A stretch of 44,101 bases of DNA from Candidatus Faecousia faecavium (GTDB lineage Bacteria > Bacillota > Clostridia > Oscillospirales > Oscillospiraceae): the NCBI GenBank assembly GCA_018712645.1, contig DVGO01000017.1, positions 1-44,101 on the forward strand. Reading direction: 5' to 3'. Within the stretch, counting starts at the first letter, position 1. The number at the start of each line of letters is the position of its first letter. A program made the position numbers and the translations under genes. The notes under the pieces were generated by a model that was not told where the DNA came from, did no database searches, and was given only the letters and a program-made list of their open reading frames with translations. Shown in pieces: positions 31,640 to 38,239 of the stretch.

Positions 31640-31679
31640 ACATCCCTCCAAAACATCCCTCCAAATTCACATCCCTCCA
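31640..31679 (+). repeat. Three direct repeats of ACATCCCTCCA beside the att core
   Basis: Copies at 31640-31650, 31653-31663 and 31669-31679, spaced 13 and 16 bases apart start to start, lie between the putative att core and the intact tRNA. Short direct repeats like this next to an att site are typical arm-type integrase or excisionase binding sites. The function is inferred. Confidence 0.65.
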
Positions 31680-31696
31680 TTGGGGGGATTGAATAT

Positions 31697-31783
31697 GCCG
31701 CTATGATGGAATGGGTAGACATAGTGGACTTAAAATCCACCTGAAGCGATTCAGTACCGGTTCGAGTCCGGTTAGCGGCACCA
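31697..31783 (+). tRNA. tRNA-Leu (anticodon UAA), intact, CCA encoded
   Basis: All arms fold: acceptor GCCGCTA (31697-31703) with TAGCGGC (31773-31779), anticodon stem GTGGA/TCCAC with loop CTTAAAA (anticodon at 31731-31733), a long class II variable arm (CTGAAGCGATTCAG), and T arm ACCGG-TTCGAGT-CCGGT. The acceptor pairs 7 of 7 within this copy. It sits on the island side of the break and has no clear promoter of its own, so it may be read from the promoter at 31470. Confidence 0.95.
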
Positions 31784-31790
31784 TTTCTTG

Positions 31791-31824
31791 ATCTCAGAGT
31801 AGAGAATTCTGCTCTGAGATTTTT
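31791..31824. terminator. Bidirectional terminator between tRNA and integrase genes
   Basis: ATCTCAGAG / CTCTGAGAT arms (31791-31820) with AGA/TCT pairing inside, then TTTTA. It ends both the tRNA transcript and the leftward integrase transcript. Confidence 0.85.
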
Positions 31825-33307
31825 ACTTATCTGTCAAAATGGAAAGGATGGCGTTGGCAGAGGACAGCTTATTATTCTCATCCAGGTGTGTATAGATGTT
31901 TGCGGTAGTTCCGATTGTGCTATGACCAAGCCATGCCTGGATTTCTTTCAAACTCACTCCCTGTGCAAAGAGAAGGGAAGCGCAACTATGCCGGAGATCA
32001 TGGAACCTGATGTGGGGCATGCCGTTTTCTTTCAGAACAGCAGAAAAATGGGCGGTCAGAAAATTTGGTTTCATGATATCGCCAATTTCATTGACATAAA
32101 TGTAGCCGAGGTATTCCTGACAATAACAATTGCCGCAGAGCCGTCTGTTTTCTTCCTGCTCACGCTTCATTTTCAACAATATCTCCTCAAAAGGAGGGAC
32201 AAGCGGAAGGGTACGAAAGCTGGATTTGGTTTTGGTCGTATCAAATGCCACAATTTTCATTTTCCCATTTACCCTTACCTCATGTAAGGTATGACGGATT
32301 GTGATTGTCTTTTCCTCAAAATCGATGGCATTCCATCTTAGGCCAAGGATTTCGCTCCGACGAAGTCCGTAGAAAGCCGCAGTAATCACTCCAAATTCAA
32401 CCGGATCTCCTTTGACAACACGGAAGAGTTCTTCAATTTGCTTTTGATTATAAAACCGTCCTGTGTACTTCTCTATCTTAGGCAGCTCGACCTTGTCAGC
32501 CGGATTTGACTGTATCAAGTCTGTTTTATATGCGTAGGAAAGAGCTTTGTGAATATTTGCGTGGCGGTGTTTTACCGTATTTGCACATACATGATTCTCT
32601 TCCAGCTCGTAACTGTAGTAGTCCTGAATATGCTTTGCGGAAACAGCGTCAAGACGAATTTTGGGATAACGTTCGTCAAAATACGGAATCACCTTTCTCA
32701 TAATTGTTCTTTCATATCCTGAGTATGTGGTGATTTTTACTTGGGTTTTCATCAGCTTGAGCCAGTCCTTCAAGAAACTGGTAAAATAGGGTGTGGTGCT
32801 CAATAAACAGGGATTTATCTCTTGAGCTGGATTATCTGAGCGCCATCCGATGCTTACAGCATAGTCAAGCGCAGTGCAGATTGTGCGATTGATTGACAGC
32901 AGCGCTTTGTTGCCTATTCCGTTTTGCAGGCGTTCATTCTCAAAATACGCAATCAGTTCCTGATCGGTGATTTCCGTGACTTTTGCATTGTGTGCAGAAA
33001 AGTACGGCGTGATATTCGTTTTGACATAGTAAGCGAAGGTGGAATATTCCTCTGCCGGAATGTCCAGAACTTTATCATTGAGCCATTTTCCAAGAAAATC
33101 TGTGAAGAGCATGCTAGAATTCACAGCAAGATTATCTGGATTAAACTCAGAACGGGCTTTTAGAAGCATTTTCTCTGCCCGCTTTTTGTTTCCCTTAATG
33201 GTAAGACCAGTGCTGATTGACTTGCTCCGCCGCTTTCCAGAAACATCTTTCCATGTTAATACCATCTGAAAATAGCCGTTTTGCTCTCTTAAGTGACCTG
33301 TAACCAT
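31823..33307 (-). CDS. Tyrosine recombinase (integrase) with two core-binding domains
   Basis: The 494-residue integrase has the catalytic set Arg316 (GLRRSEI), His436-x-x-Arg439 (HDLRHS), a later His in WLGHSTI and Tyr472 (NIYTH). The N-terminal 60 residues resemble an arm-binding domain. Between them lie two similar units: residues 67-165 (FTDFLGKWLN ... ALDYAVSIGWRSDNPA) and 174-277 (FTSFLKDWLK ... ALSYAYKTDLIQSNPA). Each looks like a SAM-like core-binding domain, whereas ordinary integrases of about 390 residues have one. It lies right beside the tRNA-Leu site that it probably uses. The ribosome site AGGAGG precedes ATG 33307. Confidence 0.94.
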   Translation of the reverse strand: MVTGHLREQNGYFQMVLTWKDVSGKRRSKSISTGLTIKGNKKRAEKMLLKARSEFNPDNLAVNSSMLFTDFLGKWLNDKVLDIPAEEYSTFAYYVKTNITPYFSAHNAKVTEITDQELIAYFENERLQNGIGNKALLSINRTICTALDYAVSIGWRSDNPAQEINPCLLSTTPYFTSFLKDWLKLMKTQVKITTYSGYERTIMRKVIPYFDERYPKIRLDAVSAKHIQDYYSYELEENHVCANTVKHRHANIHKALSYAYKTDLIQSNPADKVELPKIEKYTGRFYNQKQIEELFRVVKGDPVEFGVITAAFYGLRRSEILGLRWNAIDFEEKTITIRHTLHEVRVNGKMKIVAFDTTKTKSSFRTLPLVPPFEEILLKMKREQEENRRLCGNCYCQEYLGYIYVNEIGDIMKPNFLTAHFSAVLKENGMPHIRFHDLRHSCASLLFAQGVSLKEIQAWLGHSTIGTTANIYTHLDENNKLSSANAILSILTDK

Positions 33308-33353
33308 ATGCGTTCCTCCTGTTCATTAGCATTGTGGCCCTTTGCGTGCCTAT

Positions 33354-33382
33354 ATGGTATCATCGGCGGTAAACTCTGGCAA
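33354..33382 (-). promoter_or_regulatory. Candidate promoter of the integrase gene
   Basis: On the minus strand TTGCCA, a 17-base spacer and TACCAT, about 47 bases before the integrase start. It would allow integrase expression apart from the upstream genes. Confidence 0.45.
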
Positions 33383-33387
33383 GTTTG

Positions 33388-33669
33388 TCAACCGTTGCTC
33401 TCACTTTCCATGAAAGCAAATACATTTACCTTTGGAATGCGATACGCACGGCCAACTTTGAAGTGCTTAATCTGATTGGACACCAAGAGACGATATACTG
33501 TACGCTCACTCACACCGAGCATTTCACATAGCTGCATGGTAGAAACTACATCAGGGTAGTTCTGGAAAAGCTGAGCATATGTAGTTGTGATTTCTTTCAA
33601 TGATAAAACCTCCTCTGGACATGTATGTATTAGGCTGGGCAGGATAGCTGCTCCCAGCTGGGTCGTCAT
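33388..33669 (-). CDS. Excisionase-like HTH DNA-binding protein
   Basis: The 93-residue protein contains a MerR/excisionase-type winged helix near its C-terminus (STMQLCEMLGVSERTVYRLLVSNQIKHFKVGRAYRIPKVNVFAFM). Family members bend DNA at att sites to favour excision or regulate the integrase. The start ATG 33669 overlaps the stop of the MazF-type gene (ATGA), so the two are translated together. The first 45 residues have no recognisable domain. The next gene is the integrase, 80 bases on. Confidence 0.87.
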   Translation of the reverse strand: MTTQLGAAILPSLIHTCPEEVLSLKEITTTYAQLFQNYPDVVSTMQLCEMLGVSERTVYRLLVSNQIKHFKVGRAYRIPKVNVFAFMESESNG

Positions 33670-34028
33670 AATTCAAGGCTGCATTTCAATGCAGAGTTAA
33701 CTTGCTTCATCTGGGCATCTGAGAGGGAACCGATATAACCCAGCAATCGAGACTTGTCAAGCGTTAAAATCTGCTCCAGCAGAATGAGAGAGGGAATCCT
33801 GGCGTGCATACCGGGAATATGATCCAGAAACACATGCGTAGGCAACTTTGCTTTGGAGGCCGTCCTGCTTGTGAGAGCCGATACGACGAGTGTTTTGGAA
33901 TGCCTATTGCCGACATCATTCTGAATCACCAGAACAGGTCGGATGCCCCCCTGCTCACTGCCGAGATGTGGTTCAAGATTTGCATAGTAAATATCACCGC
34001 GGTGATAATTCATAGAGGTGGTGTCCAT
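33666..34028 (-). CDS. MazF/PemK-family toxin (mRNA interferase-like)
   Basis: The 120-residue protein begins MDTTSMNYHRGDIYYANLEP and has the MazF landmarks GDIYYANL, the beta-loop EQGGIRPVLVIQND, SALTS and a C-terminal LLEQILTLDKSRL. These proteins cut RNA in solvent-exposed sites and are normally held by a small antitoxin gene just upstream. None is evident: the 116 bases before it hold no good MazE-like frame. It is instead coupled to the excisionase-like gene. It may be toxic, tamed by the HTH protein, or have been recruited as a regulator. Confidence 0.9.
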   Translation of the reverse strand: MDTTSMNYHRGDIYYANLEPHLGSEQGGIRPVLVIQNDVGNRHSKTLVVSALTSRTASKAKLPTHVFLDHIPGMHARIPSLILLEQILTLDKSRLLGYIGSLSDAQMKQVNSALKCSLEL

Positions 34029-34144
34029 CGTAAATCCTTTCTGGCGCTTTAATGGAGAGCGCCGATGCTGACTTCATCTCTTCTGACGATGGGATTGACT
34101 GCCGTCAGAGCGGCTGCATTTTTTAGGCGGCGTAACTCAGCAGA

Positions 34145-34501
34145 TTATTTATAAGAGCCTCTGGGTCCTCCATTATGCTTATTCCGAGACTCTCTGGGTA
34201 CAACGCGGTAGTCATATCCTGCGCCGGTCTGGCAAAATGTACAGTCGTCTTTTTCAAACTGATACGGATCAACGCGGGAAATAAAAAACTTCCTTGTGTT
34301 GAAAAACATTGCCCGGCATCGGGGGCACAGGCAGTATACAGATGCGCGGTTTCTTTCTTTGTTGGTCAAACGGGTGTTCTCCTTCTGGTTATGGGGCACA
34401 GAGGAAACGGTAGCCTCGATGTTCACGATTAACATGGGAAGGCCCATGGCAGAAACATTTTCATTACAACCGCCTCTGGCAAAGTAGTAGCTGTTAATCA
34501 T
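34145..34501 (-). CDS. Zinc-ribbon protein of unknown function
   Basis: The 118-residue protein starts MINSYYFARGGCNENVSAMG with AAAGGATG eight bases upstream. Two Cys pairs (CLCPRC and CTFC, about 30 residues apart) predict a zinc ribbon. The rest is basic and polar without a known domain. It lies between the pilus sortases and the MazF-type gene, all on the same strand. I do not recognise the family. Confidence 0.7.
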   Translation of the reverse strand: MINSYYFARGGCNENVSAMGLPMLIVNIEATVSSVPHNQKENTRLTNKERNRASVYCLCPRCRAMFFNTRKFFISRVDPYQFEKDDCTFCQTGAGYDYRVVPRESRNKHNGGPRGSYK

Positions 34502-34515
34502 TCTTAATCATCCTT

Positions 34516-35265
34516 TCAATTTTCATTTTTGACTCTTTCACAAAATACTAGATAACGCTGCCGTCCTCCTGATGCATACGGATGGCAGGTGAAAAGCGTA
34601 ACCATGTCTTTTCCGGGCTGGATCTTGATTGCATCCACATCATTTGGTGAGATAATCCTTGTCTCTACAACTGTGTATTCCAGTTTCTCCCATAGATTGG
34701 TTATCGTAATGCGGTCTCCTGGAACCAGATCAGTGATGTAGCGAAAGTAGTCTGCACCATTCCAGCCCCGATGACCAGCGATCACCGTGTTTGTGTTGTT
34801 CCCGCCAACTGGAACACTGGTCTGCCCGAGCTGAGCTGCACCCAGCGCCATATTTTGCCCGGAAGCCCCCAGGTAAATAGGCATTTCCAGGTCAAGGGCT
34901 GGGATTGCAAGTACGCCAAAAACTTCGCTGTTGATGCCGTAGTCAGAAAGTTTGAAGCAGGCTTTTTCCAAACTTGAAAGCCCTTGTATTCCTTCTTGCC
35001 CGCTTTTATAAAGTTGCCTATTGTACTCCTGAATATCGCTCCACAGCGCTTGATATATAGACGGAATGTATTCACTGCTCTCCATATCGCCTGGCTGCTG
35101 AATGGCTACAGTCGGTGACCGATGCTCCAAGTCAGACTGGAATTCGGATACTGTGGCCTTTATCTGCTCCAGGTACATTAACTCGTTGAAAAAAGGCAGC
35201 AAGGAAACCAGGCAGCCTACAAGAAAGACAAGTAAAGATAAGGTCATTGCTATTCGGCTACGCAT
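34516..35265 (-). CDS. Class C-like sortase (second sortase)
   Basis: The 249-residue membrane protein has one N-terminal helix, a sortase barrel with VIAGHRGW (catalytic His), TLFTCHPY (catalytic Cys) and QRYLVFCERV (Arg). The usual class C lid (DPF/DPW) is not seen and there is no C-terminal membrane helix. It could act as a housekeeping-like anchoring sortase or link a specific pilin. Its ATG overlaps the stop of the preceding sortase by eight bases, so they are coupled. Confidence 0.88.
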   Translation of the reverse strand: MRSRIAMTLSLLVFLVGCLVSLLPFFNELMYLEQIKATVSEFQSDLEHRSPTVAIQQPGDMESSEYIPSIYQALWSDIQEYNRQLYKSGQEGIQGLSSLEKACFKLSDYGINSEVFGVLAIPALDLEMPIYLGASGQNMALGAAQLGQTSVPVGGNNTNTVIAGHRGWNGADYFRYITDLVPGDRITITNLWEKLEYTVVETRIISPNDVDAIKIQPGKDMVTLFTCHPYASGGRQRYLVFCERVKNEN

Positions 35266-36112
35266 CTTTGTTTCTCCCTAAAAGTGCCACAGCAATGCAG
35301 ATCAGGAAGAAAATCAGAACAATCACGACCGCAATGTACAGGCCACGCATGTATTCTTGCTCCCAGGTGGATTCTGTTTCTGCTTTTTCCTGCTGTACGT
35401 CTGACTCGATTTCTTTTGCTGTTTCAAACGGTATACGCTCTCCGGTCACCAGAAGTCTGTGGGAATTCACAGCAATTGGAGTGCATGTGATTAACGTGCA
35501 CAGGTCGGAACCGGCCGTGATGCTAAGCAAACTGGTATCGTGAGGGAGTACAGTGTTCAGACTAACGACCTCGTATGCAAGCGTTTCTCCAAGTACATGG
35601 AGGTAGAAAATATCTCCGGTTTTCATCTGAATCAGATCGGTAAACATTTTTTGACTGGCCATACCGGAATGACCCGATAATACGGCGTGCGTGCCGGGGC
35701 CACCTATTGGTAAAGAGCTGCCAAGTAAATGCCCCACACCTCGCTCTAATGTCTGGGTGTCGGTGCCATGGTAGATTGGAAGATTTACCTGTATGCATGG
35801 GATCTCGATATAGCCCATAATGCCATTCCTGCCCAGATTCAATAGAGAATCATAGTTGCGGCTGGCTTCTGAAATCTCATCCTTGTTATAGGGAGAGATG
35901 GGCGAAAGCGATTCGTTGTAAATTTCGGCAAGACGATGCGCTGCCTGCAAATCTACTTCATCTGCATTTTGAATCATCTCCTCATATTCGGTGTAGATAG
36001 CTGAAGCATTCTTTTGATTTACATAATTGCTGATTGGCGGATATAGTGTGATTCCTAAGGCGAGGAAAAAAAGCAGAAGCGCAGTAACAATTGCTGCTGG
36101 TTTATGTTTCAC
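35258..36112 (-). CDS. Class C pilus-assembly sortase
   Basis: The start is GTG 36112 (protein MKHKPAAIVTALLLFFLAL) with GGAGG ten bases upstream; the longer frame overlaps the pilin gene end. The 284-residue protein has an N-terminal helix, the class C run DSLLNLGRNGIMGYIEIP, VLSGHSGM (His), TLITCTPIAVNSHRLLVTG (Cys and Arg) and a C-terminal membrane helix. Class C sortases join pilin subunits through the LPXTG Thr and a lysine in the neighbour's YPKN motif. It follows the backbone pilin gene after a hairpin. Confidence 0.92.
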   Translation of the reverse strand: MKHKPAAIVTALLLFFLALGITLYPPISNYVNQKNASAIYTEYEEMIQNADEVDLQAAHRLAEIYNESLSPISPYNKDEISEASRNYDSLLNLGRNGIMGYIEIPCIQVNLPIYHGTDTQTLERGVGHLLGSSLPIGGPGTHAVLSGHSGMASQKMFTDLIQMKTGDIFYLHVLGETLAYEVVSLNTVLPHDTSLLSITAGSDLCTLITCTPIAVNSHRLLVTGERIPFETAKEIESDVQQEKAETESTWEQEYMRGLYIAVVIVLIFFLICIAVALLGRNKDA

Positions 36113-36135
36113 AGGGTATGTACCTCCAGAAAAGA

Positions 36136-36158
36136 GTCCCGGGGGAACCCCCCGGGAC
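36136..36158 (-). terminator. Stem-loop between the pilin and sortase genes (attenuator)
   Basis: Ten-base GC arms (GTCCCGGGGG / CCCCCGGGAC) with a 3-base loop, followed on the minus strand by TCTTTTCTGG. A partial terminator here would give many pilin and few sortase transcripts. Confidence 0.7.
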
Positions 36159-36170
36159 ATATGGGAAAGA

Positions 36171-38144
36171 TTAGTGCTCAGATTTCTTCTTGCGAAGAGT
36201 GAAGAACATGGCGCTGGCCGCAACAGCCATGAGAAATACGCCCCCGATACTGTACATCCAAGTTCCGTGATCACCGGTCTGAGGCAGGTCAAAGCCCCGG
36301 GTGTTCACCACGGTCAGAGGGGCCGCTGCATTGGTACTTCCATTATCTTCCAGCATAGTTACCGGTTTGCCGTCAACTGTAGCAGATGCGGTCAGAAGAT
36401 TGTGTTCGCTCTGCACATCGGCGGTGCAATGGTCTGCCGTTTCAGACTGGGAAATCACAACTTCGATGCCCTGTTTCAGCATCACATAGCCGTTATCGGT
36501 ACGAACCTCGGTCAAGGTGTAAGTGTCGTCTTCCAGGCCCTTGATGATGATCTTGCCCTGGGTTTCTTCGCTGGTTACCGGGGTAAAGTGGGTGGCATCG
36601 GCTTCCTTGGATACATGGCCGGTGACATAGTAGATGCCTTCTTCCTGGTTTAGCTGAGCCTTTACAAAGTAGCCGTCGGTCTTGTTCTGAACCAGAAATT
36701 CCACCTTGGAGAAATTGCCCTTTCCGTCGCTGAACTGCTTGGTCAGGTCAATGCCATAGCTGAACACATGGCTGTCATCTGTCAGGGTGTCATAGTAGTC
36801 CTGGGAGCTGCGCTTCCAGGTCAGGGTAACGGTGTTGTCGTTGCCATCATCACCGAACACCAGGTCCTTGGAACTGTTCATGGTGGCTGTGTAGGTAATG
36901 CGCAGAGTGCAGTCGGAGTAGCCGGAATTGACCATGGTGTCCTCGGAATAAACAGTCTGAGCGGCATTGATTTCAGACAGGCCAGCCTCGGTCATGGCAA
37001 TGGTCATAGTAGAATCGCCGCTATCGGTGGTCTGGTAAGAGACGGTAAACTTCCCATCGTTCTCCGTCCACTTGGCAACAGAATCCGTGCAGGAAGAATC
37101 GGTGAAGAACTCCAGCACCACGTCGCCCTTGTTGTAGGACAGGCCCTTGGACAGGGTATCCACGAAGGTGTAGCTGGACAGATAGGTACTCTCGGAGGTG
37201 ATGCTGGGCAGAGTGGATACCAGCTGATAGTCAATCACATCGCCAGCGGAAGCGGTGCCGGTGTGGGCATAACCATCGGTAATGTCTGCGGTGCCATTGT
37301 GCTTGCCGGTGTCATCCTTGTTTTCCCGGAGTGTCTTCTCCAGAGTGGGCATGCCGGTCAGGTTTTTCGGATACAGGGTGATGTCATAAATCCAGCGGCT
37401 GCCGCCGTCGGAGGCATTGGTGCCGTCTACAGAGGTCATGGGGACGGATACCAGGAAGGGATCAGTGGTGGACACAACCATCTCCGGAACCTTGGTTTCC
37501 ACAACCAGATACAGGCCCAGTTCCAGATTCTCTGCCTGAGTTTTGCCGTAGGCATCGGTCAGGGGCATGGCAGTGCCGACGTTTTCTGCAATGTAGGATT
37601 CCAGCGCATTTTTGACCACAGTGGAGTTGGACTCCAGGGCTTCAGCCAAAGCTTCGATCAGCACATCAGACTGGTAGAAATACTTGCTGTCATCCAGGGC
37701 ATCCGCATTGGTGTAGCGGTTTGCGCCGTCTGCCAGATGCAGGGCTTCCAGGAAGTCGGCGCCCAGCGTCTTGTCAATGGCATACAACACTTCCACATGG
37801 CTGTCGGTTCGGCTGTCTGCCTGGGATTCCGAGTACTGGACAATCTCCGCAACCTTGAGGTAGGAGAACTCCACGCCCTGAATGGCGTAGCCGTAACCAG
37901 CTTTGCCGCTGCCCAGAACATCGTTCACGCCGGTCTGATCGAAGACACCGGTGGATACATAGGAACTGTCCCAAACGCCGTCTTTTTCGGCACTGGACAG
38001 ATCGTACTTGTAGATGGTCAGAGAGCCGGTTCGGGCGGTATCAATGGGGGCATCTTCCAGTTCACTGGCAGATGCAGAAAAAGGGATGGAAAGGGTCAAC
38101 ATAATAGCAAGGCCCAATGCAAAAAGCTTTTTGATAGATTTCAT
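36171..38144 (-). CDS. Major (backbone) pilin, LPQTG-anchored, SpaA-type
   Basis: The 657-residue protein has a signal peptide ending SASA, an N-terminal domain, the pilin motif YDITLYPKN with the likely linking lysine Lys260, a middle isopeptide-type domain and a C-terminal Cna-B-like domain with E-box DDTYTLTEVRTDNGY. LPQTG is at 620-624, followed by a hydrophobic helix and KKKSEH tail. It should polymerise into the pilus shaft through the class C sortase. It lies between the tip adhesin and sortase genes, with an AAGAGGATAA ribosome site. Confidence 0.94.
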   Translation of the reverse strand: MKSIKKLFALGLAIMLTLSIPFSASASELEDAPIDTARTGSLTIYKYDLSSAEKDGVWDSSYVSTGVFDQTGVNDVLGSGKAGYGYAIQGVEFSYLKVAEIVQYSESQADSRTDSHVEVLYAIDKTLGADFLEALHLADGANRYTNADALDDSKYFYQSDVLIEALAEALESNSTVVKNALESYIAENVGTAMPLTDAYGKTQAENLELGLYLVVETKVPEMVVSTTDPFLVSVPMTSVDGTNASDGGSRWIYDITLYPKNLTGMPTLEKTLRENKDDTGKHNGTADITDGYAHTGTASAGDVIDYQLVSTLPSITSESTYLSSYTFVDTLSKGLSYNKGDVVLEFFTDSSCTDSVAKWTENDGKFTVSYQTTDSGDSTMTIAMTEAGLSEINAAQTVYSEDTMVNSGYSDCTLRITYTATMNSSKDLVFGDDGNDNTVTLTWKRSSQDYYDTLTDDSHVFSYGIDLTKQFSDGKGNFSKVEFLVQNKTDGYFVKAQLNQEEGIYYVTGHVSKEADATHFTPVTSEETQGKIIIKGLEDDTYTLTEVRTDNGYVMLKQGIEVVISQSETADHCTADVQSEHNLLTASATVDGKPVTMLEDNGSTNAAAPLTVVNTRGFDLPQTGDHGTWMYSIGGVFLMAVAASAMFFTLRKKKSEH

Positions 38145-38239
38145 AGATAATTATCCTCTTTTGAATTCAGTTTGTTTGTACGGGAAGAATTGCCAGGGGA
38201 TGATCTCTGGCGAACATGTGGCATGTGGAAAGAATTCAT

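Noticed and set aside
31640..31679. The three 11-base repeats as a CRISPR remnant
   Set aside because: Repeats are too short and the spacings of 2 and 5 bases are far below spacer length; no cas genes are present.
34000..34090. A 27-codon minus-strand frame (MKSASALSIKAPERIYDG) overlapping the MazF-type start as a possible antitoxin
   Set aside because: It is very short, the ribosome site abuts the ATG, and it lacks any resemblance to MazE-type antitoxins.
36768..38150. A 460-codon plus-strand frame antisense to the backbone pilin
   Set aside because: The pilin on the other strand has YPKN, E-box, LPQTG and a signal peptide; the plus frame is Gly/Val/Ile-rich without a domain.
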